Part shown: one piece after another, positions 46,292 through 55,667 of the stretch
Position numbering within the stretch: the first letter of the stretch is position 1
How the letters are laid out: every line of letters begins with the position of its first letter
Source: Agromyces soli
GTDB taxonomy: Bacteria > Actinomycetota > Actinomycetes > Actinomycetales > Microbacteriaceae
DNA length: 64,000 bases
Assembly (NCBI RefSeq): GCF_022811605.1
Contig: NZ_CP094533.1
Span: 2,480,001-2,544,000 of the forward strand
Reading direction: 5' to 3'
Position numbers and translations under genes: made by a program
The notes under the pieces: model-generated
Database searches by the model: none
Told to the model about the DNA's origin: nothing
Seen by the model: only the letters and a program-made list of their open reading frames with translations

Positions 46292-47210
46292 GCTGATCTC
46301 CCCGGTGACCGCGATGGCCGACGCCGAGCACGACGCCGCACCGGTCGAGCCGTCCGAGCGCCGCGGGCGCGCCCCGCTCACGACCGGCGGACGCATCCGC
46401 CTCGTCTTCGCCCACCTCGGCGTCTACCTCGCGGCCCTCGTCTTCGTCTCGCCGCTCGTCTACGCCTTCTTCTCGGCGCTGAAGCCCAACTCGGAGATGT
46501 TCTCCATGCCGCCGACGCTCGTCGGCTCGGAGCTGCGCTGGTCGAACTTCGCCGACGTGTTCGCGTACGGCCCCTTCCTCACCTACATCGGCAACTCCTT
46601 CTTCGTCGCCATCGCCGGCACCCTCGTCGTGCTCGCCGTCTCGACGATGGCGGGCTACGCCTTCGGGCGGCTGCGCTGGAAGGGCCGGGACCTCGTCTTC
46701 GTGCTCTTCCTCGGCACCCTGATGGTGCCCCAGGAAGTGCTCGTCATCCCGATGTTCCAGGTCATGCAGTGGCTCGGCTGGGTCGACAGCTACCCGGCGC
46801 TGATCTTCCCGTTCGCGTTCACCGCGTTCGGCACCTTCCTCATGCGGCAGTTCTTCCGCGGCATCCCCTTCGAGCTCGAGGAGGCGGCCCGCGTCGACGG
46901 CGCCGGCCCCATCCGCTCGTTCCTGCAGATCATCCTGCCGCTCGCGAAGTCCGCGGTCGCCGTGCTCGCGGTCTTCACCTTCCTCTCCTTCTGGAACAGC
47001 TACCTGTGGCCGCTGATCGTCACGGTCGACTACGCCTCGCACGGCACGCTGCCGATCGGCCTCGCCTCGTTCTCCGGACTGCAGGGCACCCGCTGGGACC
47101 TGCAGATGGCCGCGGCGATCATCTCGATGGTGCCGACGACCGTGCTCGTGATCGCCCTTCAGAAGCATCTGGTCAAGGGCATCGCGATGGCGGGGCTCGG
47201 CGGCCGCTGA
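46281..47210 (+). CDS. Sugar ABC transporter permease (second subunit)
   Basis: 309 residues with an N-terminal cytoplasmic stretch of about 45 residues and six helices, MalG/UgpE-like. The EAA loop is FELEEAARVDGAGPIRSFLQ. It forms a heterodimer with the first permease. Its ATG overlaps the first permease gene. A 70-bp gap follows before the ROK gene. Confidence 0.93.
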   Translation: MSTELISPVTAMADAEHDAAPVEPSERRGRAPLTTGGRIRLVFAHLGVYLAALVFVSPLVYAFFSALKPNSEMFSMPPTLVGSELRWSNFADVFAYGPFLTYIGNSFFVAIAGTLVVLAVSTMAGYAFGRLRWKGRDLVFVLFLGTLMVPQEVLVIPMFQVMQWLGWVDSYPALIFPFAFTAFGTFLMRQFFRGIPFELEEAARVDGAGPIRSFLQIILPLAKSAVAVLAVFTFLSFWNSYLWPLIVTVDYASHGTLPIGLASFSGLQGTRWDLQMAAAIISMVPTTVLVIALQKHLVKGIAMAGLGGR

Positions 47211-47280
47211 GCCGCCGAGCCGGCCTCCGGCCTCCGCGACGAGTCCGCCGACCGACCCTCAGACGAAGACGGGACACCCC

Positions 47281-48252
47281 ATGCCTCGCACTCCGCTCGC
47301 CGCCGGCATCGACATCGGCGGCACCAAGATCTCCGCGGTCCTCACCGACGACGGCGGCCGTCGCCTGGCGTTCGACCACGTCCCGGCGCCGGCCGCGGCG
47401 GGCGGGCCGGCGATGGCGGATGCCGCGGCGGCCCTCGTGCGCCGGCTCGAGGCCGAGGCCGGCGTCGCCGTCGGGCTCGCCGGGGTCGGCGCCGCCGGCG
47501 TCATCGACCAGCGCACCGGCACCGTCGTCGCCGCCTCCGCGACCTTCGCCGACTGGGCCGGCTTCCCGCTCGGCTCGGCGCTCGCGGACCGGCTCGGCGT
47601 GCCCGTCGCCGTCGACAACGACGTCAACGCCTTCCTCGTCGGCGAACTCCGCTGGGGAGCCGCCCGCGGCCAGGCTGACGTGCTCGGCGTCATGCTCGGC
47701 ACCGGGGTGGGCGGGGCGATCGCGCTCGACGGCCGACTGTTCGCCGGGCACCGCGGCGCGGCCGGCGAGATCGGGCACACCCCGGGCTACAGCGAACTCG
47801 TCTGCACCTGCGGCCGCGTCGGCCATCTCGAGACCCTCGCCTCCGGCCGCTCGATCGAGGCGCGCTACGCGGAGCGCACCGGCGCCGCCGCGCCGACCGT
47901 CCGAGGCAGCGAGATCGCGGATCGCGCCCGCGCGGGCGAGCCCGACGCCCTCGCCGTCTTCGACGCCGCCGGGCGCGCGGTCGGCCTTGCGGCCTCCTCG
48001 GCCGCCAGCATGTTCGACCTCTCCTTCGTCGTCGTCGGCGGCGGGGTCCGCGCCGCCTGGGATCTGCTCGAGCCCGCCGTCCGCGCCGGGATCGACGGCA
48101 ACCCGCCCGTCTCCGGCTTCCCGCTCGAAGTGCGCCCCGCCGAACTCGGCGCCGACGGCGTCGTGCTCGGCGCCGCCGCCCTCGCCTTCTCCGACGCGCC
48201 GCACACGACTCCCGCCGGCGCCCCCGCTCCGACCGCCCTCGTCACCCACTGA
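47281..48252 (+). CDS. ROK family sugar kinase
   Basis: 323 residues. The phosphate-binding motif is GIDIGGTKISAVL, the catalytic Asp is in VDNDVNAFLVGE, and the zinc motif reads CTCGRVGHLE, with His in place of the third Cys of the CxCGxxGCxE consensus. There is no helix-turn-helix, so it is a kinase rather than a NagC-type regulator. L-Fucose should not need phosphorylation in the pathway encoded here, so it may phosphorylate the other sugar released (glucose, N-acetylglucosamine or galactose). Confidence 0.87.
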   Translation: MPRTPLAAGIDIGGTKISAVLTDDGGRRLAFDHVPAPAAAGGPAMADAAAALVRRLEAEAGVAVGLAGVGAAGVIDQRTGTVVAASATFADWAGFPLGSALADRLGVPVAVDNDVNAFLVGELRWGAARGQADVLGVMLGTGVGGAIALDGRLFAGHRGAAGEIGHTPGYSELVCTCGRVGHLETLASGRSIEARYAERTGAAAPTVRGSEIADRARAGEPDALAVFDAAGRAVGLAASSAASMFDLSFVVVGGGVRAAWDLLEPAVRAGIDGNPPVSGFPLEVRPAELGADGVVLGAAALAFSDAPHTTPAGAPAPTALVTH

Positions 48253-48263
48253 GAGGACCGACC

Positions 48264-49616
48264 ATGCTGAACTTCGAGACCCGCACCGGCCCCGACCTCG
48301 GGGCGCTCGCGCCCACGTACCCCGCGAACGCCGTGCCCGAGTGGTACCGCGACGCCAAGCTCGGCTTCTTCGTGCACTGGGGCCTCTACTCGGTGCCCGC
48401 CTGGGGCACCGCCCACGGGCCGGGCGGCGTGCCGACCGAGGACGCCTACGCGCATCACCAGTACGCGGAATGGTACGGCAACACGGTTCGCATCGCCGGC
48501 AGCCCCACGTGGAAGCGCCACCAGGACGTGTACGGCACCGGCACGAGCTACGAGGACCTCGCCGATCTCTGGGACGCGAGCGCCTTCGACCCGAGCGCCT
48601 TCGTCGGCTCGCTCGTCGACGCCGGCGCCCGCTACGTCGTTCCGACGACGAAGCACCACGAGGGCTTCTGCCTCTGGGACACGGCGACGACGCCGTTCAA
48701 CTCCGCCCGACGCGGGCCGAAGCGCGACCTCATCGCGGAGTTCCACGACGCCACGCGCGCCGCCGGCGCCCGCTTCGGCGTGTACTTCTCGGGCGCGCTC
48801 GACTGGCACGTCAGCGACTTCCCGCCGATCGAGTCGGACACCGACCTCTTCCGGTACCGGCGGAACGACGAGCGCTTCGCGCGCTACGCCGCGGCCCAGC
48901 TCGAGGAGCTCGTCGAGCGCTTCGGCCCGGACGTGCTCTGGAACGACATCGAGTGGCCCGACGGCGGCAAGGGACGCGAGGAGTACGGCGTCGCCGCCCT
49001 CCTCGAGCGCTACTTCGCCCGGGTGCCCGACGGGGTCGTGAACGACCGCTGGGGCGTGCCGTACCACGGCTTCCTCACGCGCGAGTACACGCACGTCGAG
49101 CACGCGCTGCCGACGCCGTGGGAGTCCACCCGCGGGCTCGGCTTCTCCTTCGGCTACAACCAGGCCGAGGGGCCGGAGCACTCGCTCTCGGGCGAGGCGC
49201 TCGTGCGGCTGCTCGTCGACGTCGTCGCGAAGAACGGCAACCTGCTGATCAACGTCGGCCCGCGCGCCGACGGCTCCATCCCCGAGCTGCAGGCCGCCGC
49301 GATGGCTGAGATGGGCGCGTGGCTCCGCCGGAACGGCGAGGGCGTCTACGGCACCCGTCCGTGGCTGCGCGCGGCCTCGGAGCACGGGGCGCCGCTGCGC
49401 TTCACGAGCAGTGCGGACGGCGCCTTCGTGCACGCGCTCGACCCGGCGGCGGGCGAGTTCGCCCTGCCCGCCGAGCTCGAGGGCGCGGCCGCCTCGGCGC
49501 ACTGGCTGGGCGACGGCGGCGCCGTCGAGCTGGCCGTGCGCGACGGCCGGACCATGGTCGCCGTGCCGGAGACGCTGCGCGGTGCGCCGATCGCGGTGCT
49601 GGCGGTCGGGGCCTGA
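48264..49616 (+). CDS. Alpha-L-fucosidase (GH29), second enzyme
   Basis: 450 residues without a signal peptide. GH29 landmarks are LGFFVHWGLYSVPAW, VVPTTKHHEGFCLWDTATT and the probable nucleophile Asp228 in VLWNDIEWPDGGKG, followed by VNDRWGVPYHG. The sequence is clearly different from the first fucosidase, so the two probably act on different linkages. ATG at 48264, 11 bp after the ROK gene. It is convergent with the GntR gene, ending 1 bp from it. Confidence 0.93.
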   Translation: MLNFETRTGPDLGALAPTYPANAVPEWYRDAKLGFFVHWGLYSVPAWGTAHGPGGVPTEDAYAHHQYAEWYGNTVRIAGSPTWKRHQDVYGTGTSYEDLADLWDASAFDPSAFVGSLVDAGARYVVPTTKHHEGFCLWDTATTPFNSARRGPKRDLIAEFHDATRAAGARFGVYFSGALDWHVSDFPPIESDTDLFRYRRNDERFARYAAAQLEELVERFGPDVLWNDIEWPDGGKGREEYGVAALLERYFARVPDGVVNDRWGVPYHGFLTREYTHVEHALPTPWESTRGLGFSFGYNQAEGPEHSLSGEALVRLLVDVVAKNGNLLINVGPRADGSIPELQAAAMAEMGAWLRRNGEGVYGTRPWLRAASEHGAPLRFTSSADGAFVHALDPAAGEFALPAELEGAAASAHWLGDGGAVELAVRDGRTMVAVPETLRGAPIAVLAVGA

Positions 49617-49617
49617 G

Positions 49618-50292
49618 TCAGAGCGCCGCGGAGCGGAGCCACTGCTCGACGCCGGAGACGTGCACCGTCGTCAGCGCCTGGGCGAGCTCCGCGTCGCCGG
49701 CCTCGATCGCCTCGAGGATCGCGTGATGCTCGTGCAGGGTGCGGTCGACCGCGTTCTCCTGCGTGATGCCGCGCCAGATCCGCGCGCGGATGGTGTGACT
49801 CGAGAGCGAGTCGATGAGGCTCGCGAGGTAGCCGTTGCCGCCCGCCTGGGCGATGCCGGAGTGGAAGTGGAGATCGTGCTCGACCAACTGCTCGACGTTC
49901 GCCTGCCGGTCGACGGCGTCGACGGCGTCGCGCAGCAGCTGGATGGCGTCGGCGTCGGCGTTGCGGGCGGCGAGTGCCGAGGCGGCCGGCTCGAGGATGC
50001 GGCGCACCGCGAGGATCTCGAGCACCGACTGGTCGTCGTGCAGGTCGACGACGAAGGACATCGCCTCGAGCAGCAGCGAGGGCTCGAGGCTCGTGACGTA
50101 GGTGCCGTCGCCGCGCCGCACGTCGAGCACCCGGATGACCTCGAGCGCCTTGACCGCCTCGCGCAGCGAGGAGCGGGAGAGGCCGAGTTGTTCGCTGAGC
50201 TCCTTCTCGGGCGGGAGGCGGTCACCGGGGGCCAGCTGACCCCCGGTGATCATCTCCTTGATACGGAGGATCGCTTCATCGGTGACGGCCAT
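49618..50292 (-). CDS. GntR family regulator (FCD/FadR type)
   Basis: 224 residues. The N-terminal winged helix (LPPEKELSEQLGLSRSSLRE, VLDVRRGDGTYV) binds DNA; the C-terminal FCD domain has metal/ligand-binding residues in EHDLHFHSGIAQAGGN and LHEHHAILEAIEAGD. FCD regulators usually sense sugar acids or lactones, so L-fuconate or a related intermediate is a sensible effector. The ATG has TAACAT 6 nt upstream, and an AACATCG half-operator overlaps it, which suggests autoregulation. It is 9 bp downstream of the SDR gene. Confidence 0.92.
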   Translation of the reverse strand: MAVTDEAILRIKEMITGGQLAPGDRLPPEKELSEQLGLSRSSLREAVKALEVIRVLDVRRGDGTYVTSLEPSLLLEAMSFVVDLHDDQSVLEILAVRRILEPAASALAARNADADAIQLLRDAVDAVDRQANVEQLVEHDLHFHSGIAQAGGNGYLASLIDSLSSHTIRARIWRGITQENAVDRTLHEHHAILEAIEAGDAELAQALTTVHVSGVEQWLRSAAL

Positions 50293-50298
50293 GGGGCG

Positions 50299-50304
50299 AT
50301 GTTA
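50299..50304 (-). promoter_or_regulatory. Leaderless -10 TAACAT overlapping a half-operator
   Basis: TAACAT on the minus strand lies 6 nt before the GntR ATG. The run AACATCG (50303-50297) equals half of the fucose-locus operator. Confidence 0.5.
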
Positions 50305-51087
50305 GCGTGCGCCGGCCGGTCGGAGCCGCAGCGCCTGCATCCCGCCGTCGACGGCGAGCGAGACGCCCGTCGTGGAGCCGGCTCGCGGGCTCAGCAGGTA
50401 CGCCACCGCGTCGGCGACCTCGGCGGCGGAGACGAGCCGACCGTGCGGCTGGCGGGCCTCGAGCGCGGCGCGCTCGGCGGCGGGGTCGTCGGCCGAGTCG
50501 AGCAGGCGACCGACCCACGGGGTGTCGGCGGTGCCGGGGTTGACGGCGTTCACGCGGATGCCCTCGCGCAGGTGGTCTGCAGCCATCGCCAGGGTGAGCG
50601 AGAGCACCGCACCCTTGCTCGCACTGTAGAGCGCGCGCTGCGGGAGGCCTGCGGTCGCCGCGATCGACGAGGTGTTCACGATCGCCGCGGCGGGGGAGCG
50701 GCGGAGGTACGGGAGGGCGGCACGGCTCGTCCGGGCGATGCCGACGACGTTGATGTCGAGCACGCGGTGCCACTCGGCGTCCTCGTTGGCCGTCACGTCG
50801 CCCTGGGCGCCGATGCCCGCGTTGTTCACGAGCAGGTCGAGCCGACCGAAGTGCTCGGCGACCTGCGCGATTCCGGCGCGCACGCTGGCGTCGTCGGCGA
50901 CGTCGACGGCGACCGCGAGATCGGCGTGCTCGGCGCCCTCCGGGCGCAGGTCGAACACGGCGACCTTGGCGCCGTCGGCGCGCAGGCGTTCGGCGATGGC
51001 CGCGCCGATGCCGCTGGCGCCGCCGGTGACGACGGCGACGAGCCCCTCGAGCGGAGCGGTCGATGAGACGTCGGGTGCAGGAGTCAT
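50302..51087 (-). CDS. SDR oxidoreductase, probable 2-keto-3-deoxy-L-fuconate dehydrogenase
   Basis: 261 residues, classical short-chain dehydrogenase: cofactor motif [15 protein letters not shown], structural NNAGIGA and catalytic YSASK, with Ser in [10 protein letters not shown]. Between FAH-family hydrolase and fuconate dehydratase genes it is well placed to oxidise 2-keto-3-deoxy-L-fuconate to the 2,4-diketo acid. It could instead be an L-fucose dehydrogenase; a reductase for that step is also present at 53369. ATGA overlap with the hydrolase gene. Confidence 0.87.
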   Translation of the reverse strand: MTPAPDVSSTAPLEGLVAVVTGGASGIGAAIAERLRADGAKVAVFDLRPEGAEHADLAVAVDVADDASVRAGIAQVAEHFGRLDLLVNNAGIGAQGDVTANEDAEWHRVLDINVVGIARTSRAALPYLRRSPAAAIVNTSSIAATAGLPQRALYSASKGAVLSLTLAMAADHLREGIRVNAVNPGTADTPWVGRLLDSADDPAAERAALEARQPHGRLVSAAEVADAVAYLLSPRAGSTTGVSLAVDGGMQALRLRPAGAR

Positions 51088-51938
51088 CGTGCGGCCTCCA
51101 CGTAGTGCTGGCGCTGACGGCCGAGGCCGTCGATCTCGAGCTCGACGACGTCGCCGGCGGCGAGGTAGGGGAAACGGCCGGAGAGCGCGACGCCCTCCGG
51201 GGTGCCGGTGAGGATGAGGTCTCCGGGCTCGAGCACGAGGAACTGGCTGAGCTCGTGCACGATCCGGTCGATGCCGAAGATGAGGTCGGCCGTGCGCGAG
51301 TCCTGCCGCGGCTCGCCGTTCACCCAGCTGCGGAGGCGCACGTCGTCGGCGTCGACCTCGTCGCCCGTCACGAGCCACGGGCCGGTGGGGCAGAAGCCGG
51401 GGCCGCTCTTGCCCTTCGACCACTGGCCGCCGGACACGGCGAGCTGCCAGTCGCGCTCGGAGAGATCGTTGGCGAGCACGAAGCCCGCGATGTGCGCCCG
51501 GGCGTCGGCGGGGGAGTCGAGGTACGAGGCGCGCCGGCCGATCACGATGCCGAGTTCGACCTCCCAGTCCGTCTTCGTGCTGCCGCGCGGGATCTCCACC
51601 TCGTCGTCCGGGCCGATGACGGTGTTCGGCGCCTTCATGAAGAGCACCAGGTGCTCGGGCGGCAGCGAGCCGGACTCGGCCGCGTGCGCCGCGTAGTTCA
51701 TGCCGACGCAGTAGACGGCGGACGGTCGGGCGATCGGCGCGCCGACCCGGAGGGTGGTGGCCTCCGGGAGTTCGGGGAGCCCGCCCGCGGCCACGGCCGC
51801 CCGCGCGCGTGCCACACCGTCCGCGGCGAGGAAGGCCCCGTCGAGCTCGGCGGTCAGCGGGCGCAGGTCGAGGTGGCGCGCTCCGTCGACGACGACGGGG
51901 ATCTCGGCTCCTGGGGCTCCGAGGCGGGCGAATCTCAT
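51084..51938 (-). CDS. Fumarylacetoacetate hydrolase family protein, probable 2,4-diketo-3-deoxy-L-fuconate hydrolase
   Basis: 284 residues. The FAH active-site segments are [32 protein letters not shown] and the metal-binding Glu/Asp run [13 protein letters not shown] with [13 protein letters not shown]. Members cleave C-C bonds in diketo acids. In the fucose route it splits the diketo acid to pyruvate and lactate. ATG at 51938 with AAGGATC upstream; operator C lies in the divergent spacer. Confidence 0.9.
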   Translation of the reverse strand: MRFARLGAPGAEIPVVVDGARHLDLRPLTAELDGAFLAADGVARARAAVAAGGLPELPEATTLRVGAPIARPSAVYCVGMNYAAHAAESGSLPPEHLVLFMKAPNTVIGPDDEVEIPRGSTKTDWEVELGIVIGRRASYLDSPADARAHIAGFVLANDLSERDWQLAVSGGQWSKGKSGPGFCPTGPWLVTGDEVDADDVRLRSWVNGEPRQDSRTADLIFGIDRIVHELSQFLVLEPGDLILTGTPEGVALSGRFPYLAAGDVVELEIDGLGRQRQHYVEAAR

Positions 51939-52030
51939 CGGGATCCTTTCGACGGAAGGTCAGCTCTCTCACCCACGGGAATGGGGGCGATTCCGGCATT
52001 CTCGCACAATCTGGCCCGCTTGACGCGCCA

Positions 52031-52042
52031 AACATCGGATGT
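52031..52042. promoter_or_regulatory. Fucose-locus operator C
   Basis: AACATCGGATGT, with palindromic core CATCGGATG, lies in the 132-bp spacer between the divergent hydrolase and dehydratase genes. It ends 1 bp before a likely -10 (TATGCT, 52044-52049) of the plus-strand genes, so binding should block that promoter. Confidence 0.75.
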
Positions 52043-52070
52043 CTATGCTCAGAGCGCCAGAAAGGACGCC

Positions 52071-53372
52071 ATGACCACGATCGCCGACGTCGTCACCCGC
52101 GACATCCGCTTCCCGACCTCTCGCACGCTCGACGGGTCCGACGCCATGAACCCCGATCCCGACTACTCGGCCGCGTACCTCGCGATCCGCACCGACGCCG
52201 GCGACGGGATCGAGGGGCACGCCTTCGTGTTCACGATCGGGCGCGGCAACGACGTGCAGGTCGCGGCGATCGACACGCTCCGCGAGCATCTCGTCGGCCG
52301 CGACGTCGAGGAGCTGCTCGGCGACATGGGTGCCGCCTCGCGCCTGCTCATGACCGACTCGCAGCTGCGCTGGCTCGGGCCCGAGAAGGGCGTCATGCAC
52401 ATGGCCATCGGCGCCGTCGTCAACGCCCTCTGGGACCTGCGGGCCAAGCGCGCCGGCGAGCCGCTCTGGCTGCACCTCGCACGGCTTTCTCCGGAGGAGC
52501 TCGTGTCCCTCGTGGACTTCCGCTACCTCAGCGACGCGCTCACCCCGGCCGAGGCGCTCGCGATCCTCCGCGCCGCGGAGCCCGGCCGCGAGGAGCGCAT
52601 CGCGACGCTGCTCGAGCTCGGCTACCCGGCGTACACGACGAGCCCCGGCTGGCTCGGCTACTCCGACGAGAAGCTCGAACGCCTCTGCCAAGAGGCCGTT
52701 GCCGACGGCTTCCCGCAGATCAAGCTCAAGGTCGGCGCGGATCTCGACGACGACCGCCGCCGCCTCGCGATCGCCCGCCGCACGGTCGGCCCGGGCTACC
52801 CGATCGCGATCGACGCGAACCAGCGCTGGGACGTCGCCGACGCCATCGCCTGGGTGCGCGCCCTCGCCGAGTACGACCTCGCCTGGGTCGAGGAGCCCAC
52901 GAGCCCGGACGACGTGCTCGGCCACGCCGCGATCGCCGAGGGCATCGCGCCCGTGCGCGTCGCGACCGGCGAGCACGTGCAGAACCGCATCGTGTTCAAG
53001 CAGCTGCTGCAGGCGCACGGCATGGACGTCATGCAGATCGACGCGGCCCGAGTCGGCGGGGTGAACGAGAACCTCGCCAACCTGCTGCTCGCCGCGAAGT
53101 TCGGCGTGCCGGTCTGCCCGCACGCCGGCGGCGTCGGGCTCTGCGAGGCCGTGCAGCACCTCTCGATGTTCGACTTCGTCGCGGTGTCGGGCACGATGGA
53201 GGGGCGCATGATCGAGTACGTTGACCACCTCCACGAGCACTTCGTCACTCCCGTCGTCATCGAGCGGGGGCGCTACCTCGCGCCCACGGCCGCAGGTGCG
53301 GGCACCGAGATGCTGGCTGCCTCGATCGAGACGCACACCTGGCGCGGCGCACACGCCGAGGCCAGCGCATGA
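52071..53372 (+). CDS. L-fuconate dehydratase (enolase superfamily)
   Basis: 433 residues, full length. Catalytic Lys residues are in [10 protein letters not shown]; metal ligands in [22 protein letters not shown] and [11 protein letters not shown]; the His base in [19 protein letters not shown]. These match the characterised FucD pattern closely, including YLSDALTP. It dehydrates L-fuconate to 2-keto-3-deoxy-L-fuconate. ATG at 52071 with AAAGGA 5 nt upstream. The stop overlaps the AKR start (ATGA). Confidence 0.94.
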   Translation: MTTIADVVTRDIRFPTSRTLDGSDAMNPDPDYSAAYLAIRTDAGDGIEGHAFVFTIGRGNDVQVAAIDTLREHLVGRDVEELLGDMGAASRLLMTDSQLRWLGPEKGVMHMAIGAVVNALWDLRAKRAGEPLWLHLARLSPEELVSLVDFRYLSDALTPAEALAILRAAEPGREERIATLLELGYPAYTTSPGWLGYSDEKLERLCQEAVADGFPQIKLKVGADLDDDRRRLAIARRTVGPGYPIAIDANQRWDVADAIAWVRALAEYDLAWVEEPTSPDDVLGHAAIAEGIAPVRVATGEHVQNRIVFKQLLQAHGMDVMQIDAARVGGVNENLANLLLAAKFGVPVCPHAGGVGLCEAVQHLSMFDFVAVSGTMEGRMIEYVDHLHEHFVTPVVIERGRYLAPTAAGAGTEMLAASIETHTWRGAHAEASA

Positions 53373-54337
53373 GCCTCGCCCCCGCCCTCGCCGCCCGCAT
53401 GGGCCGGCTCGGCTACGGCGCCGCCTCGATCGGCAACCTCTACCGCGAGGTGAGCGACGAAGCGGCCGAAGCCGCGCTCGAAGCGGCGTGGGCCGGGGGC
53501 ATCCGCTACTTCGACACCGCCCCGCACTACGGGCTGGGGCTCTCGGAGCGGCGACTCGGCGCCTTCCTCGGGCGGATGCCCCGGGCCGAGTACGTGCTCT
53601 CCACGAAGGTGGGCCGGGTGCTGGAGCCGAACCCCGACTTCGCCGGCGGCGACGACCGGGCCAACGAGTTCGTCGTCCCGGACCGCACGGTGCGCCGCTT
53701 CGATCCGAGCGAGGCGGGCGTGCGGCGCAGCATCGAGGACTCGCTCGAGCGCCTCGGCGTCGACCGCATCGACGTCGCCTATCTGCACGACCCCGACGTC
53801 TACGATCTCGACCGCGGTCTCGCCGAGGGGCTGCCCGCGCTGCAGCGGCTCCGCGAGGAGGGGCTCGTCGAGGCGATCGGCATCGGCACGAACGACGCCG
53901 CGGCCGCCGCGCGCGCCGTGCGCGAGGGCGAGCTCGACGTCGTCATGATCGCCGGCCGCTACACGCTGCTCGAACAGCCCGCGCTCGCGGAGCTGCTGCC
54001 GGCGTGCGCGGAGCGCGGGGTCGCGGTGGTGGCCGCCGCAGCGTACAACTCGGGACTGCTCGCGACCGACGAACCCTCCGCTGCCGCGCACTACAACTAC
54101 GCGCCGCCGCCGGCGGCGATCCTCGATCGTGCTCAGCGGCTCGCCGCGGCCTGCCGGGCGGCTGGTGTGCGGCTGCCGGTCGCGGCACTGCACTTCCCGT
54201 TGCAGCACCCCGCGGTGCAGGCCGTCGTCGTCGGCTCCGCGCGCGCTGCGGAGGTGCAGGAGAACCTCGCCCGCTTCGACACCCCCGTGCCCGCGGGCTT
54301 CTGGGCCGAACTGCGGGAGGCCGGACTCATCCCGTGA
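53369..54337 (+). CDS. Aldo/keto reductase, probable L-fucose dehydrogenase
   Basis: 322 residues. The catalytic Tyr is in [18 protein letters not shown], Asp/Lys in [10 protein letters not shown] and His in [13 protein letters not shown]. The R-F-D-P-S and ARYTLLEQ-like segments (here [17 protein letters not shown]) match D-threo-aldose 1-dehydrogenases, which oxidise L-fucose to L-fuconolactone with NAD(P)+. Coupled at both ends by 4-bp overlaps to the dehydratase and lactonase genes. Confidence 0.92.
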   Translation: MSLAPALAARMGRLGYGAASIGNLYREVSDEAAEAALEAAWAGGIRYFDTAPHYGLGLSERRLGAFLGRMPRAEYVLSTKVGRVLEPNPDFAGGDDRANEFVVPDRTVRRFDPSEAGVRRSIEDSLERLGVDRIDVAYLHDPDVYDLDRGLAEGLPALQRLREEGLVEAIGIGTNDAAAAARAVREGELDVVMIAGRYTLLEQPALAELLPACAERGVAVVAAAAYNSGLLATDEPSAAAHYNYAPPPAAILDRAQRLAAACRAAGVRLPVAALHFPLQHPAVQAVVVGSARAAEVQENLARFDTPVPAGFWAELREAGLIP

Positions 54338-55197
54338 CCGTCATCGACGCCCACCTGCACCTCTGGGACCTCGACGCCGTCGAGATCCCGTGGCTCACGC
54401 CGGCGCTCGGCCCGCTGCACCGCAGCTTCCGCGCCGAGGAAGCCGCGACGGAGCTGACCGCCGCGGGGGTCGACGCGGCGGTGCTCGTGCAGGCGGCGGA
54501 CTCGCTCGCCGAGACCCACTGGATGCTGCGCACCGCCGGGGCGAACCCCTGGATCGCCGGCGTCGTCGGCTGGGTGCCCCTCGACGATCACGCCGCCGTC
54601 GCAGCGGCCCTCGACGGCGAGCTCGCGGGGGAGACCCGGCTGCGAGGCATCCGCCATCTCGTGCACGACGACCCCCGCGACGAGTTCTTCGCGCTGCCCG
54701 AGGTGCGCGCCTCCCTCGGCGAGCTCGCTCGCCGAGGCCTCGCGCTGGACGTGCCGGACGCCTGGCCGCGCCATCTCGCGCGCGCGACCGCCGCGGCCGA
54801 GGCGACGCCGGAGCTGACGGTCGTCATCGACCACCTCGCCAAGCCGCCGCTCGGGCGGGAGGGCCTCGACGCCTGGCGCACCGCCCTCGCGGGGGCCGCC
54901 GCGCTGCCGAACACGGTTGCGAAGTTCTCCGGCCTGCACCTGCCGGGCACGGTGCTCGACGTGGCGCTCGCCTCGGGGCTGCTGGAGCTCGCGCTCGAGC
55001 TCTTCGGCGCCGATCGCGTCATGTACGGCGGCGACTGGCCGATGTCGGTGCCGCACGGCGGCTACGCGCCCACCTTCGCCGCGATGCGCGCAGCCGTCGA
55101 CCGGCTGAGCCCCGACGAGTCGGCCGCCGTCCTCGGCGGCACCGCCGCCCGGGTGTACCGCCTCACCGACGTCCCGTCCCTACGCACCGCGAGCTGA
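54334..55197 (+). CDS. Amidohydrolase family protein, probable L-fuconolactonase
   Basis: 287 residues, TIM-barrel hydrolase. Metal ligands are in [13 protein letters not shown] (HxH), VVIDHLAKPPLG and the Asp in VMYGGDWPMS. This is the amidohydrolase-2 pattern shared by sugar lactonases. It would open L-fucono-1,5-lactone to L-fuconate. GTG start at 54334 overlaps the reductase stop. A 23-bp gap with GAGAGGA leads to the mutarotase gene. Confidence 0.91.
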   Translation: MTVIDAHLHLWDLDAVEIPWLTPALGPLHRSFRAEEAATELTAAGVDAAVLVQAADSLAETHWMLRTAGANPWIAGVVGWVPLDDHAAVAAALDGELAGETRLRGIRHLVHDDPRDEFFALPEVRASLGELARRGLALDVPDAWPRHLARATAAAEATPELTVVIDHLAKPPLGREGLDAWRTALAGAAALPNTVAKFSGLHLPGTVLDVALASGLLELALELFGADRVMYGGDWPMSVPHGGYAPTFAAMRAAVDRLSPDESAAVLGGTAARVYRLTDVPSLRTAS

Positions 55198-55220
55198 TCG
55201 CGCCCCACGAGAGGATCCCC

Positions 55221-55661
55221 ATGCTGCACGGCATCCACCCGCTGCTCACCGGCGAACTGCTCGCCGCCCTCGACCGGCTCGGCCACGGCGACGAGCTCGT
55301 CGTCGCGGATGCGAACTTCCCCGCGTACTCGGCCGGCGCGCCGGTCGTCGAGGCGGCCGGCATCGCGTCGCCCGCGCTCGTCGCGGCGATCCGCACCGTG
55401 CTGCCGGTCGATGCGTACGAGGGCCCGGCCGTGCTGCTGATGACCTCCGAGGACGAGGAGCCACCGGCCGTGCAGCGCGAGCTCGTGGCGGCAGCGGCGG
55501 CGGCGCCGGGCCGGGTCGACTCGCTCGAGCGCTTCGCGTTCTACGAGCGGGCCGCGCAGGCGCGGCTCGTCGTGCGCAGCGGTGAGCTCCGCGCGTACGG
55601 CAACCTCATCCTGCGCAAGGGCGTCGTGCGGGCCACGGAGCCGATCGCGCCCGCCGAGTAA
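55221..55661 (+). CDS. fucU: L-fucose mutarotase (RbsD/FucU family)
   Basis: 146 residues, the standard FucU size. The active-site His is in HGIHPLLTGELLAALDRLGH and the hallmark DANFPAYS follows, with a C-terminal YGNLILRKGVV (the YxN motif). It interconverts alpha and beta anomers of L-fucose, speeding its use by the dehydrogenase. Last gene of the plus-strand catabolic operon. Confidence 0.94.
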   Translation: MLHGIHPLLTGELLAALDRLGHGDELVVADANFPAYSAGAPVVEAAGIASPALVAAIRTVLPVDAYEGPAVLLMTSEDEEPPAVQRELVAAAAAAPGRVDSLERFAFYERAAQARLVVRSGELRAYGNLILRKGVVRATEPIAPAE

Positions 55662-55667
55662 CGAGCG

